64,000 nt of DNA from Bog-473 sp963701955 (GCA_963701955.1 OY969694.1:1-64000); one strand, 5' to 3'. Shown: positions 8,161 through 17,438, numbered from the stretch's first letter. The notes: a model not told the origin generated them from the sequence alone. Translations and numbers: made by a program.

Positions 8161-8964
8161 TCAGCGCTCCCCGTCAGGGGTCCGTCGCGCCACCACCATT
8201 GTCGACACGCCCAGCCGTCTGACGACGGGTAGCGAATCCAACTGGTTCAACCTGGTGCGGTACCAGTCGGATACCCGTCGAGGGAGCCAGTTGTACTCCT
8301 CGAGCTCGAGAACGGGCCAGACAAAGTCGCGACGCTCGATGCGGAAGCCGGCGCGTTCCACCAGCCCGACCAGCTCCTTCGGCCAGTAGTTCCTGGCAAC
8401 CACCATATGGTCCGAGACACGCCGCGGGAGCCACGGAACGAAGAGAGCCGGCCGTGGGTAGCGCCACGAGCCGATGTGGATGCCGTGGCATTCGTAGGGG
8501 AACCCGCGGTTGGGACTGATCACCACCACGACCCCACCGGGTCGGATCACCCGATGAAGTTCACCCAGCGAAGCCTCCTGATCCACGACGTGCTCCATGA
8601 CCTCGTTCACGAATGCTCCGTCGAACGCCCCGTCCTCGAACGGCAGGGTGAACCCATCGAAGATCTCGAACGAGGCGTCAGACAGCTTGCGGGCCTTCGC
8701 TGCGGCGATGTGCTCTGGGTCGACGTCCGCGCCTGTGATCCGCTTGGCGCCGACTCGCAGGAGCTCCTGTGCGTAGCCGCCATCGGCGCATCCGAAGTCG
8801 AGCCATGACCCCGAGACCAGCTCGGCGAACTTGCCGATCCGGTACCCGACGTTGCGGCCGATCGCCGTCGACCCTCCAGAGTGGGCCCGGACCTCCTCCT
8901 CTTGGTGGCGCGCCGCCGCCGCGCCGTCACGGGACCGCGGCATTGCCATCATGCGGAGCGCCAT
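8161..8964 (-). CDS. Class I SAM-dependent methyltransferase
   Basis: 267 aa from the chosen ATG. Methyltransferase motifs are clear: motif I WLDFGCADGGYAQEL, acidic residue after strand 2 in GADVDPEHIAAA, FDGAFVNEVMEHVVD (motif II region) and LHRVIRPGGVVVVISPNRG (motif III). The C-terminal part (SWRYPRPALFVPWLPRRVSDH) is typical of methyltransferase-11 proteins in glycan or cell-surface clusters, but the substrate is unknown. An upstream extension to 9192 is open but low-complexity, and no start has a good ribosome site, so the start is uncertain (8964, 8952 and 8943 are candidates). It is transcribed towards the tRNA. Confidence 0.8.
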   Translation of the reverse strand: MALRMMAMPRSRDGAAAARHQEEEVRAHSGGSTAIGRNVGYRIGKFAELVSGSWLDFGCADGGYAQELLRVGAKRITGADVDPEHIAAAKARKLSDASFEIFDGFTLPFEDGAFDGAFVNEVMEHVVDQEASLGELHRVIRPGGVVVVISPNRGFPYECHGIHIGSWRYPRPALFVPWLPRRVSDHMVVARNYWPKELVGLVERAGFRIERRDFVWPVLELEEYNWLPRRVSDWYRTRLNQLDSLPVVRRLGVSTMVVARRTPDGER

Positions 8965-9665
8965 GTCCGATCTTCTGAGGGCAGAACTCCAGCTCCAGTG
9001 GGCTCCGCCGCGGACGCGGGTGCGTTGAGAAGTTTCGGCGACGGTGCCTTCCGTTGACGCCTCCGCCGAGGTGTGAGCTATCGAGGCGGTGGTGGCGGGG
9101 CGTGGCTTGGATGGAGGTGGCGCGTACCGTTTTCCGTCTGAGGCTTGCCGCCCGCCAGGACCTTGCGAGGTGTCACTCATCGTACGCCCCACCCTTTGCG
9201 TTCACGCCGCTGCACTGCCGAGCCGGCTCGCCAAACAAACGTGGTTGTGGATCTTTCCAGACCAAGCCCCGGTTCTCAACCGTTCAAATGGCATCTTCTG
9301 GACTATCAGGCAGTCTTGGACAACCGGAGTCTTCGAGGGCGCTCCCTGAACCACCTCTGGGGTGCCGATACCGGGCGGGTTCTGGGTATCCCGTACCGCC
9401 GGACCCGCAACACGCCTAGTCCGAGGCTGTTGAAAGGGAGTCGGAGGTGCCTTCTCGTAACTTGCTTCCTCTCCGTTGGCGCGCGTGGGGTGGCCTTCGC
9501 CTCCCTGAGTCCTGTCCAAACCGTGACCGGTAGCTGAAGTGAACGGCCCAGAACCGCCGCGCTCCTCGTTTTGCGAGCGGGGCAATCCCTTCAGCAAGCC
9601 GCCGTGGCCCTCGCTACGGTGGTGCCACCGTTGATCTAGTGCGGTTGTGAGATTGGAGAGCGGCT
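8965..9665. other. Intergenic region, no gene seen
   Basis: About 700 bases between divergent genes. Open frames on both strands lack any recognisable domain or ribosome site. The stretch 9230-9330 has lower GC than its surroundings and probably carries promoter sequence. GGAGAG at 9655-9660 is the ribosome site of the next gene. Confidence 0.5.
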
Positions 9666-10307
9666 ATGTCCGACTATGACCAGCTGCGATATGACGAACT
9701 CGCCTCGATCAGTGAGTTCGTCCACGGGCTCTCCGCCGAGCAATGGGACCACGCCAGCCTCTGTCGGGGCTGGCGAGTCCGAGACGTCATGAGCCACATG
9801 GTCCTCGGCTATACCACGCCCATGATTTCCATGATCGTGATGTTGGCCAAGTACGGCTTCAACGTGCCGAAGGGCTCCGCCCAAGGTTCTGCGGCCTATG
9901 GCTCAGCACACACTCCCGAGCAGATAATGGCCGTCTTCGACACCATCCCGACACAGCATGTGCACAAGGGCATCTCCAAGGTCATCAAGCCACAGGATGG
10001 CCTCGTCGACCACATCGTCCACCAGCAGGACATGCGCCGACCGCTCGGATTGCCCCGGCAGATCCCCGAGGACCGCCTCCTGGCCGCATTGAGTGTCGGG
10101 CCAGGAATCGGTGGGTTCGTGGGCGCCAAGAAGCGGGCAGCCGGACTTCGCCTCGTCGCCACGGATGTCGAGTGGACTCACGGCGAGGGACCCGAGGTGC
10201 GGGGCACGGGCGAGGCGATACTCCTGGCCATTACGGGCCGACCGGTCGTACTCGATGAGCTGTCGGGCGACGGTGTCGCAACGCTGCGAGATCGGATTGC
10301 CGCTTAG
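9666..10307 (+). CDS. Mycothiol-dependent maleylpyruvate isomerase-family protein
   Basis: 213 aa. The first 100 residues follow the DinB-like four-helix pattern of the MDMPI_N/TIGR03083 family: FVHGLSAEQWDHASLCRGWRVRDVMSHM, where the W-x-V-x-D-V-x-x-H signature includes the metal-ligand His; later LVDHIVHQQDMRRPLG supplies further His ligands. Members use or are thought to use mycothiol as cofactor for isomerisation or detoxification. GGAGAG lies 5 nt before the ATG. One of three such proteins in the window (others start at 15512 and 30127). Substrate unknown. Confidence 0.82.
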   Translation: MSDYDQLRYDELASISEFVHGLSAEQWDHASLCRGWRVRDVMSHMVLGYTTPMISMIVMLAKYGFNVPKGSAQGSAAYGSAHTPEQIMAVFDTIPTQHVHKGISKVIKPQDGLVDHIVHQQDMRRPLGLPRQIPEDRLLAALSVGPGIGGFVGAKKRAAGLRLVATDVEWTHGEGPEVRGTGEAILLAITGRPVVLDELSGDGVATLRDRIAA

Positions 10308-10520
10308 CCAGTCACTCGTTGCGTGTGTCGATACCGGCGCATCAGGGCAGTCCCACCCGGAGGAGACGGTCCGCGCGACGAGCAATACGGCAAGTGGAGG
10401 GCTTCGTCACCGCCCTCGACGCAAGTGTGATTCGCTTCGGCAGTTCCATTCGCTGAGGCGTTCCTGGGCGTCTACCGCCGTATCCCGGTCGATGCGGACC
10501 TTGGGCACCATCGGCTGCCG

Positions 10521-11387
10521 TCAGGTCTTCGGTGTCAGACTGCGAAGCGCGAACTGCCCGTTCTCGGTGTAGGTGGAGGTGCCGAACGGGGTTTCGGTGC
10601 GGACGTGGATGCTTCGGTGGTTCTGGAGGGGGAGCCCGGATTGCGCGTCGTACCACAGATCGTCGCGTTCGGTGCCGACCTGTGGTCCACTCAGGCTCCA
10701 CTGCACCTCGATGTGAACAGAAGGGATCTTCTTCCCGGCGACGGTCAGGATCGGCTGGCCGAGAAAGCGGGTGGTCCCGAGCGTGACCACGGTGCCGGGT
10801 ATCTGCGTCGACGTCCCCGTGCAACGCGCCGGCCACACCTTGTCCACGGTGGGCGCCAACGGGATGGTGATCGACGCCGGCGAACACTGCAACGTCGACA
10901 GATTGGTCTCGGCCAGCGGACCGACCATCCAGCGCTGCCAAACCAGTCGTCCTGTCTCCACCAGGCCACTGCGGCGTGTGCAGTAGGTCCAGCGCTGCCA
11001 GTGGTTGGTGGAGTAGTCAATGCGAAAGCTCCAGCACCCGGGGCCTTGGACCTCGACGGTCCCGGGCAACGTCGGCCCCTCTGCCTGGGAGAGCGGCGGG
11101 AGGCTCAGGCTGTCGGTGCCCGTGCCCTGATACGTGTACACGCCCGGAGCTGGGTGGGTACCCGGGTCGGCCGAGGGGTCCGAGTGGTAGCGGTTGATCG
11201 CCTGGCTCACGCTCACCGGGCGGGCCCGCCCTTCAAGGGTGAGCACGACACAGACCACGACGAAGACGATGATCAACGAGGCCACCACCACGAGCGCCGT
11301 GCGGACTCGGTGATGCCGGACGGGGTGCTCGGCGGCGGCACGCCCGGAAGCCGCACTTGTTGCCGTTTGCTCGTCCAAAGACTCCAC
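10521..11387 (-). CDS. Single-pass membrane protein of unknown function
   Basis: 288 aa from GTG at 11387. About 25 polar/basic residues (HPVRHHRVRT) precede one transmembrane segment (ALVVVASLIIVFVVVCVVLTL, about residues 30-50), leaving a 235-residue extracellular domain with four cysteines, many Trp/Thr, and a motif GTVEVQGPGCWSFRIDYSTN. The extracellular part looks like a beta-rich domain; the end (LWYDAQSGLPLQNHRS) resembles tails of secreted outer-surface proteins. An open frame continues upstream to 11558 but with low-complexity composition and overlaps the divergent promoter region. Not recognised as a named family. Confidence 0.65.
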   Translation of the reverse strand: MESLDEQTATSAASGRAAAEHPVRHHRVRTALVVVASLIIVFVVVCVVLTLEGRARPVSVSQAINRYHSDPSADPGTHPAPGVYTYQGTGTDSLSLPPLSQAEGPTLPGTVEVQGPGCWSFRIDYSTNHWQRWTYCTRRSGLVETGRLVWQRWMVGPLAETNLSTLQCSPASITIPLAPTVDKVWPARCTGTSTQIPGTVVTLGTTRFLGQPILTVAGKKIPSVHIEVQWSLSGPQVGTERDDLWYDAQSGLPLQNHRSIHVRTETPFGTSTYTENGQFALRSLTPKT

Positions 11388-11599
11388 TCGACCATGATGG
11401 TCCCAATGACACCGCCGAACGAGTCCAGGGTCATCGCGGCACGTCAGCGCAACGTCCCGGGGAGGGGACGTGCCGCAATGGGCGGTCGCTCGGTCAGCAA
11501 TCGCGCGCGGGCTGCTGTTCGGGAGTGGCCCTTCCGCCGGACCTGGGACCAGGTCCACCAGTGCCAGAGTGGTCGGTTCCCATTAGCTTTGGCGGCATC

Positions 11600-12283
11600 A
11601 TGGTTCGCCGTCCCAGCGCGCTGATCCTGTTACACGGCTTCGGGTCCTCCTTCGATCACAACTGGCGGCGGACCGGCTGGGTCGACATCCTGACTGACTT
11701 CGGTGTCACCGTCCCCGCCATCGACCTACCAGGTCACGGGTCGTCTTCGCCGCTGACCGATCCGGCGGACTACGCCGACGTGGAGGGGGAGGTCCGCTGC
11801 GCCTTGCCGGCGGACGGACTCATCGCAGGGGTCGGTTTCTCGGCCGGGGCAGAATTGCTTCTGCGTCTGGCTGTCGCCGAGCCAGAGCGTTTCGACCGGA
11901 TCGTCCTACTTGGGCTGGGCGACAATGTCTTCGACTCGGGCGACCCCGCTGTATTGGTGGCGGCGCTCGAGAGCAGTGAAGAGCCGGAGGACGTTCAGGC
12001 CCGGTTGTTCCGCCGGCTGGCCCAGTCGGCGGGCAACGACCCGAGAGCGCTCTCTGCCTTCCTGCGTCGGCCCCGCCGGCCGGTCACCGAGGAAGAGCTG
12101 TCGACGCTCCATTGCCCGATCCTGGTGGTGCTGGGCGACCGGGACGCGGTGGGATCGGCCGAACGGCTGATGGCGGCGCTGCCGACGGCCTCGTTGGTCA
12201 CGCTCGCCGGCGTCGATCACTTCGCCACACCGTCGGACTTCGGCGCGATTGATGCGACGGTCAAGTTCCTCGACCTCCAATGA
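11600..12283 (+). CDS. Alpha/beta hydrolase
   Basis: 227 aa. The fold's landmarks are present: oxyanion loop LLHGFGSS (10-17), nucleophile elbow GFSAG with Ser81, acid Asp in LVVLGDRDAVG and catalytic His in AGVDHFATP near the C-terminus. The lid between them is short and helical. Typical serine hydrolase/esterase of unknown substrate. The ATG at 11600 is the first plausible start before the conserved strand; upstream codons give a low-complexity extension. Divergent from the membrane protein gene at 11387. Confidence 0.88.
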   Translation: MVRRPSALILLHGFGSSFDHNWRRTGWVDILTDFGVTVPAIDLPGHGSSSPLTDPADYADVEGEVRCALPADGLIAGVGFSAGAELLLRLAVAEPERFDRIVLLGLGDNVFDSGDPAVLVAALESSEEPEDVQARLFRRLAQSAGNDPRALSAFLRRPRRPVTEEELSTLHCPILVVLGDRDAVGSAERLMAALPTASLVTLAGVDHFATPSDFGAIDATVKFLDLQ

Positions 12284-12430
12284 CCTCCGACGCTGCGGGG
12301 ACGGTGGGGCACATGCCGCAGCATGAGGGCAGAGTCCGGATCGGTCGTGACGGACCGATGAATCGAGCAGGCTCCTTCTTTTGGCAGATCTGTACCCGTA
12401 GACCCCTGACGGAGCGTATGTTCTCGCTCC

Positions 12431-12943
12431 ATGGAGCAGGTTGTCGCCGATCTGGTCGGTCCGGATCTGCGCGTACTCTTCTGCGGGATCAATCCCGGGA
12501 CGCTCTCAGGTGACCTCGGCCTGCACTTCGCCCGGCCCGGGAACCGGTTCTGGAAGTTGCTCTGTGCCGGTGGCTTCACCGAGTCCGTTCTCGTACCCGC
12601 CGAGCAGCACACTCTGCCTGGGCTCGGCATAGGGATCACGAACTTGGTGGGGCGGGTGACTGCTGCCGCCAGCGAACTCAGTGTCGCCGAACTGCGTGAA
12701 GGAGCAACGCAGCTCGAGACCAAGGTGGCGATGCTGCGGCCCCGCTGCGTCGCGGTGCTCGGGCTGCAGGCGTATCGGACAGCGTTCCTGAGACCCAAAG
12801 CCGTAATCGGTCTCCAGCCCGAACTCCTCGGCGGTGCCCTTCTTTGGCTCCTACCCAACCCGAGTGGCCTTCAGGCCCATTATCAGCTGCCTGAAATGAA
12901 TGAGATGTTCAAATCGCTCTTCGTCGCCACTGAGCGGGCCTGA
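12431..12943 (+). CDS. mug: G/U mismatch-specific uracil-DNA glycosylase
   Basis: 170 aa, the usual length for Mug. It removes uracil (and ethenocytosine) opposite guanine in DNA. The active-site motif LFCGINPGTLSG (about 15-26) with catalytic Asn, the HFARPGNRFWKLL segment that contacts DNA, and the C-terminal LLPNPSGLQAHY motif are all intact. It stands alone between the hydrolase and an SDR gene on the opposite strand. Confidence 0.95.
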   Translation: MEQVVADLVGPDLRVLFCGINPGTLSGDLGLHFARPGNRFWKLLCAGGFTESVLVPAEQHTLPGLGIGITNLVGRVTAAASELSVAELREGATQLETKVAMLRPRCVAVLGLQAYRTAFLRPKAVIGLQPELLGGALLWLLPNPSGLQAHYQLPEMNEMFKSLFVATERA

Positions 12944-13129
12944 CGGGATTGCCTCATTCCCTACGGCTACGAGGACTCGGCGACCACACCTCGATCTGCG
13001 GCGTGACCCCTTTGACAGTGCGAGAACGGCATCGAAGATCGTCAGGCGACCGTCGCGCCAGGACTGAGTCGGGTGGGACGGGGTCGTTGGTTCGGGTCCG
13101 ACCTCAGACTCGGTTCGGGCCAGACATGA

Positions 13130-13918
13130 TCACAGATCGGGGAACCGTGTCCCGCCGTCGTCCACCGCTCCACCTGTCACGGGGAGCTCGATCCCCGTGA
13201 CATAGGACGATGCCTTCGATGCCAGGTACAGAGCTGCGGCGCCAATGTCTTCGGGGGTGCCGTTGCGCCGCATTCGTGCCTGCTGCTTCACGGCCTCGAC
13301 CATCTCTGGCGGCATGGTCTTCATGACTTCGAGCAATGCCTCTGTCTCTGTTGCTCCGGGATGGATGATGTTCACTCGGATCTTGGGGCCCAGGTCGGCG
13401 GCGAGTGACTTGGTCAATTGCACCAGCGCCGCCTTGGCCGTCTCGTAGGCCAGATGTCCCCGACTGGCCTTGCCGATGGTCACCGACCCGATGTTGATGA
13501 TTGAGGCGCCTGGACGCTCGAGGAGATGCGGGACGGCGGCCTTGGTGAGAGCGTAGACAGACGTCACGGTGAAGTGAAATTGCTCCTCCACCATCTCGAT
13601 GGTCGTGTCGTCAAAGGAATGCCAGTGATACCCCCCGCCGGCACAGTTCACCAAGATGTCGAGTCCCCCGAGCTCGGAAACCACTCGTTCCACGACTGGG
13701 GGGAGCGCGGCGAGGTCGTTGACGTCCGCTGGACAGGCGAGGGCGCGCCGACCGACGCCCCGCAATTCGGCCGCGAGGGCCTCCACGTCGCTCGCCGTGC
13801 GAGACACCAGGGCGACGTCTGCTCCCGCTCCAGCGAAGGCCCGTGCGATCCCTTTCCCGATCCCCTTGCCTCCGCCGGTGACCAGGGCGACCTTTCCTTC
13901 CAATGAGTATTGGCTCAT
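13130..13918 (-). CDS. Short-chain dehydrogenase/reductase
   Basis: 262 aa, classical SDR. Rossmann motif TGGGKGIGKG (14-23), NAG-type motif NCAGG (91-95), and catalytic Ser145, Tyr158 and Lys162 (YETAK) are present. The T-G-x3-G-x-G motif and R40 after strand 2 (ALVSRTASD) suggest NADP(H). The C-terminal segment (SKASSYVTGIELPVTGGAVDDGG) is typical of the family. Substrate unknown; a fatty-acyl or steroid/alcohol substrate is possible. Upstream on the same strand is the metallo-beta-lactamase-fold gene, 93 bp away. Confidence 0.9.
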   Translation of the reverse strand: MSQYSLEGKVALVTGGGKGIGKGIARAFAGAGADVALVSRTASDVEALAAELRGVGRRALACPADVNDLAALPPVVERVVSELGGLDILVNCAGGGYHWHSFDDTTIEMVEEQFHFTVTSVYALTKAAVPHLLERPGASIINIGSVTIGKASRGHLAYETAKAALVQLTKSLAADLGPKIRVNIIHPGATETEALLEVMKTMPPEMVEAVKQQARMRRNGTPEDIGAAALYLASKASSYVTGIELPVTGGAVDDGGTRFPDL

Positions 13919-14011
13919 GGAGGCGACGTTATCCGGATCATCGGTGAATTGCCCACGCAGGGGTATCCCATCGACAGCCCATCCGCCTGGGAGAGCCGCA
14001 TCGGCTGGTGA

Positions 14012-14734
14012 TCAGCCGGTGTGAGCCAACCGATGCTCGAAATCGTCGGCGAGAGCGTTGAGTGCCTCCTTGGCCTCGCCGCGGTACGACGAACCATGCA
14101 TGATCGCGAGCGTGGCAGGATCCAGCGCAGCAATCCGGCGGATGGTCGGCGCCGACTGAGGGGTGAAACAGCTCGCGCCGAACATGTTCTCGGCTTCAAT
14201 CGCCGCAGCGACAACGTCGTTCCCTGTCAACGCCGGCCCGTCTCCCACCTGGCTCAGGAGATCGCCACAGAACAGGGTGCCGGTGGTCTCCTCGTAGATG
14301 ACGTGGGCATCCCACCCGTGGGGTACGTGCGGGGTATGGATGCTACGGATACGCCGGCCACCGATATCAAGGGAATCGTCTGGTCCGATGGGAACCGGCC
14401 TGCGGTCAGCGAGGTCGTCAATGGACACCATGCAGCCAATGGCAGTGTGGGCGACCTGGGCACTCGGCGCGGCCTCGAGGAGAAGATTCATGGCGCCACA
14501 TTCATCTGCTTCGAGATGGCCGAACATGATCCAACGAAGACGGTCGAGCGCCATCAGCGAGGCGATCGCCCCGGACACGGCCGGGAACATGCCGCGCGGA
14601 CCGGTATGGAAGATGGTTGGCTCGTCGGCGTCGATGAGGAATTGGTTGAACGTGAAGCCAGTGGGGCCAATGTCGGGTACGAACGTCGATAGCCGGTAGA
14701 TGCGATCGGCGATCTCGTCGACGCGGGTTTCCAT
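14012..14734 (-). CDS. Metallo-beta-lactamase-fold protein with diiron (ODP-like) ligands
   Basis: 240 aa from ATG at 14734, which has AAGGAG 6-7 nt upstream. The ligand set matches the flavodiiron/ODP branch rather than the zinc HxHxDH type: H73-x-E75-x-D77 (GHLEADE), His139 (HTPHVPHGWD), Asp158 (FCGDLL) and His213 (IMHGSSY). Such proteins bind O2 or reduce O2/NO at a diiron centre with an external electron donor, as no flavodoxin domain is fused here. It is the last gene of the TetR operon (16129 to 14012), 46 bp after the mycothiol-type gene. Confidence 0.85.
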   Translation of the reverse strand: METRVDEIADRIYRLSTFVPDIGPTGFTFNQFLIDADEPTIFHTGPRGMFPAVSGAIASLMALDRLRWIMFGHLEADECGAMNLLLEAAPSAQVAHTAIGCMVSIDDLADRRPVPIGPDDSLDIGGRRIRSIHTPHVPHGWDAHVIYEETTGTLFCGDLLSQVGDGPALTGNDVVAAAIEAENMFGASCFTPQSAPTIRRIAALDPATLAIMHGSSYRGEAKEALNALADDFEHRLAHTG

Positions 14735-14780
14735 AGGTCGCTCCTTTCGGGATGGACTTGGGGAGGTGTGGTGCCGATAC

Positions 14781-15512
14781 CTAGAGAGGGAGGGGATGGC
14801 CGAGCACTCCCTCGCCAGGCAGTCGGCCGGACAGGGTTCGAATGAAGTCCAACGCATCGATCTCGATACGCTCACCGCCGACACCCTGTGTGAACTTTCC
14901 GCCGGCCGGCCCGTCGAGCACGAGCTCAAAGGGTTGGCCGTGGATATCGGCCCACTCTGCCACGATGTCGGCGACCAGGCGGCCGTCGTGATCGGCCGTG
15001 AGCCGCATTGGGCGGTCGATGGCCGCGTGGATGTCGATCCGGTGGGCCCAGACGTCGCGCGTGAACCCGACGTCGAGTAGGTACTTGAGAGGTGCCCATC
15101 CGATCGGCGGCCCGAATGGAAGGGGGATGTATCGGGCCGGAGGAGGCGTGCGCCACCGGCCCGTGACCGCCCTCGGGCCCACCGCTGCGACCTGCACGAC
15201 GAGCTCGTCGTTCGTGAGTCGGTTGCGCTCGCGAATCTGCAGCTCGTTCATGCCGTCGACCCAGTGGTGCGAGTCGATCTCCTTGTTGAGCGGCATGCCC
15301 CGCCGCAACTGGTGGACGAACTCTCGGATTGACGCCTGGGCTTCGCCTGAGCCGAGGACGTGCAACACCATCGTGCGGACGTCCCAACCGGTGCAGTCGG
15401 TGGGTGCCGACCACTCCTCCGGCGAGAGCGAGGCGACCAAGTCCGCGAACCGGGTGAACTCCTCGTCGGCCAGTACGCGAGCCTCCGGACGGGTGATTCT
15501 GTCTGCGATCAT
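14781..15512 (-). CDS. Mycothiol-dependent maleylpyruvate isomerase-family protein
   Basis: 243 aa. N-terminal MDMPI domain with LVASLSPEEWSAPTDCTGWDVRTMVLHVLG (family W-x-V-x-x-x-x-x-H pattern) and a second His-containing helix (TRDVWAHRIDIHAAIDRPM). The C-terminal 70 residues (FELVLDGPAGGKFTQGVGGERIEIDALDFIRTLSGR; pattern only) resemble the SCP2-like C-terminal domain of this family. The start overlaps the TetR stop (ATGA), so the two are translationally coupled. Likely thiol-dependent detoxification or isomerisation of the compound sensed by the TetR protein; inference from operon structure. Confidence 0.85.
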   Translation of the reverse strand: MIADRITRPEARVLADEEFTRFADLVASLSPEEWSAPTDCTGWDVRTMVLHVLGSGEAQASIREFVHQLRRGMPLNKEIDSHHWVDGMNELQIRERNRLTNDELVVQVAAVGPRAVTGRWRTPPPARYIPLPFGPPIGWAPLKYLLDVGFTRDVWAHRIDIHAAIDRPMRLTADHDGRLVADIVAEWADIHGQPFELVLDGPAGGKFTQGVGGERIEIDALDFIRTLSGRLPGEGVLGHPLPL

Positions 15513-16129
15513 GAGTGACCACTCCTTTCGAGCACGTCATCGACATAGAGATCGACGAGTCGGTTGAGGTGACGGATCCAACGGTTGCCGCCGGGGTCAT
15601 TGCTCAGCTGCGCTTCCATCAAGCCGGCGACCATGGCCACGATGCAGTCGATGTCACCCTGTTTGGTGACGCCTGCCTCGTTGATCAACGTGCAGACGCG
15701 TGCCAATACCTCCTCGGCGAGGACGTAGGACGTTGGTGAAGGCGAGAATCCCGGTATGTGGCGCTCGAAGAGCAGCTCGTAGCGCGCCGGGTCCTCGAGT
15801 GCGAACGCGACGAACTCGGCCAAGAACCTCTTCAGGGCCGCACGCGGATCTCGAGGAAGCGTCACCAGGTCGAGCCGTTGAAGCAGTCGCCGGTTGCCGT
15901 CGGCGAACAAGCAGTCATACAACGCAAGCTTCGAGTCGAAGTAGGCGTACAGCGATGGTTGGCGCATCCCGACCTCGCGGGCCAGGGCGTGCAACGACAC
16001 TCCCGCGATCCCATGCTCTCGGGCGAGCTTCCAGGCCGACTCGACGATCGCCGCCACCTTGGCCTCTCGCCGCTGCATGACCGTGTTCGGCCTCGTCCGA
16101 GAGTCAGCGCCTACCTGTGTATCTATCAT
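15509..16129 (-). CDS. TetR-family transcriptional regulator
   Basis: 206 aa. The N-terminal helix-turn-helix is canonical: AIVESAWKLAREHGIAGVSL then LAREVGMRQPSLYAYFDSKLALYD (about residues 28-70). The C-terminal ligand domain is unique to the protein. It probably represses its own operon with the two downstream genes. The start at 16129 lies inside the left arm of the long palindrome at 16120-16160; an internal ATG at 16078 (MQRREAK) preceded by GACGAGG is an alternative start that would leave the whole palindrome in the leader. Confidence 0.93.
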   Translation of the reverse strand: MIDTQVGADSRTRPNTVMQRREAKVAAIVESAWKLAREHGIAGVSLHALAREVGMRQPSLYAYFDSKLALYDCLFADGNRRLLQRLDLVTLPRDPRAALKRFLAEFVAFALEDPARYELLFERHIPGFSPSPTSYVLAEEVLARVCTLINEAGVTKQGDIDCIVAMVAGLMEAQLSNDPGGNRWIRHLNRLVDLYVDDVLERSGHS

Positions 16130-16160
16130 CGATAGGTACTGTACCTATTAGTGATAGATA
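16120..16160. promoter_or_regulatory. TetR operator: 2x20-bp near-perfect palindrome
   Basis: TATCTATCATCGATAGGTAC (16120-16139) faces GTACCTATTAGTGATAGATA (16141-16160) about a central T16140; 17 of 20 positions are complementary. It overlaps the TetR start and lies 25 bp from the divergent gene at 16185, so one dimer pair could control both directions. Very AT-rich compared with its surroundings. Confidence 0.9.
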
Positions 16161-16184
16161 GGTCAAGAGGTAGCGAGCAGCACC

Positions 16185-16598
16185 TTGAGAGGCGCACATC
16201 TCGCTCACGTTCGCCGCGACCATCACACTGGTGGAGTGCTTCTGGTTGATGCGGCAAATGTCATCGGGTCTCGTCCGACCGGCTGGTGGAGGGACCGAGC
16301 CGGTGCAGCCCGATCGTTCGTGGGAGAACTCAGAGCGGCCGTCGCCTCTGGGCACGTTGCTCGACCGGTTGTCGTGGTGCTGGAGGGCAAGGCCCGAGAG
16401 GGCGTCCCCGTCGGCGTGGCCGAGGGCGTGACCGTTCTCCACGCTGCCGGCAGTGGTGACGACGCGCTCATGGAGGTTGTCTCGGGCAACGCCGGTGAGG
16501 TGACCCTCGTCACGGCGGATCGTGAGTTGCGGCGACGGGCGGAGGCCCTGGGGGCTGACGTGGTGGGGCCACGGTGGCTCCTCACGCTCCTCGCGTAG
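16185..16598 (+). CDS. YacP-like NYN/PIN-fold nuclease domain protein
   Basis: 137 aa from a TTG at 16185, with GTG 16236 as a shorter alternative immediately before the first strand. Conserved acidic residues of the NYN fold: VLLVDAANVIGSRP (first Asp and Asn), AGSGDDALMEVV (second acidic pair) and LVTADRELRRRAEALGADVVG (third Asp). Family members are predicted RNases. It lies divergently to the TetR gene next to the operator, so it may be co-controlled; no clear ribosome site is seen. Confidence 0.75.
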   Translation: MRGAHLAHVRRDHHTGGVLLVDAANVIGSRPTGWWRDRAGAARSFVGELRAAVASGHVARPVVVVLEGKAREGVPVGVAEGVTVLHAAGSGDDALMEVVSGNAGEVTLVTADRELRRRAEALGADVVGPRWLLTLLA

Positions 16599-16694
16599 CG
16601 CGCGCAGGCCAATTGGGCTGCCCCTGGTCGTTGGCGCGGGACGTGTCAGTCCCAGCCCAAACCCTTGAGCTTGCGATCGGTCAGAGGTGAACGG

Positions 16695-17438
16695 TCACGC
16701 TCGGGAAGGTTTGGGCACCAACGTGTCGTGACGAAGGGCTGCCCAACGCAGGAGCATCATCAGCCGGATCGCCCACCAGCCAGGGTCGATCTCACCCTTG
16801 GCCATCGACAATCGACCCGAAGTCGACGCGGCATGGTGGTTGTTGTGAAGCCCCTCGCCAGCGACGAACCAGGCCAGCCATTGGTTGTTCGTCGCCAGGT
16901 TGTCGTGTGGGCGTTTCCCCCACTTGTGCCCAATGGCATTGATGGCGCCGCCCCCGAGCACGTACGTCGATGCATGAACCACAGACGCGATCAGCGCAAT
17001 TTCCCATCCGAACAGTCCGATCAGCAGCCCGACGCCCAGTCCAAGGCCGAGCAGAGCGTGATTGAACAGGGCCTTGTCCCAGCGGTCGTCAGGGAGATCG
17101 CGCGCGTAACGGGCGACAGCCCGCGGGTTTCGGGCGACTCTCCGATAGAGCAACGCATTGCCAAACTGAACGTGCGAATAACCGAACACGACGGGCGAGT
17201 GCGGATCACCCTCCTTGTCGGTATGGGCATGGTGCTTGCGGTGCACCGCCACCCACTGGCGGGGTCGGGTCCCCGTCGACATCCAGACGATGAACCGGCA
17301 GGCGAAAGCCACCGGGGATTTCAAAGTGACGGCCCGGTGGGCCAGAGTTCGATGCAGGTAGACCGTCGTGACGACGAAGGCGACTTGGGAGATCAGCAGC
17401 CCGATGACGACGGCCTCTAAGACCGCGGGCACGTTCAT
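16695..17438 (-). CDS. Membrane acyl-CoA/fatty-acid desaturase
   Basis: 247 aa. The three histidine boxes of delta-9-type desaturases are intact: H29-R-T-L-A-H34, H66-R-K-H-H70 and H198-N-N-H-H202, separated by hydrophobic segments at about 8-28, 42-54, 128-145 and 147-165. It introduces a double bond into acyl chains at the membrane, using diiron and external reductant. GAGGT precedes the ATG. Shorter than many desaturases (which are about 300 aa) but the catalytic core is complete. Confidence 0.92.
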   Translation of the reverse strand: MNVPAVLEAVVIGLLISQVAFVVTTVYLHRTLAHRAVTLKSPVAFACRFIVWMSTGTRPRQWVAVHRKHHAHTDKEGDPHSPVVFGYSHVQFGNALLYRRVARNPRAVARYARDLPDDRWDKALFNHALLGLGLGVGLLIGLFGWEIALIASVVHASTYVLGGGAINAIGHKWGKRPHDNLATNNQWLAWFVAGEGLHNNHHAASTSGRLSMAKGEIDPGWWAIRLMMLLRWAALRHDTLVPKPSRA

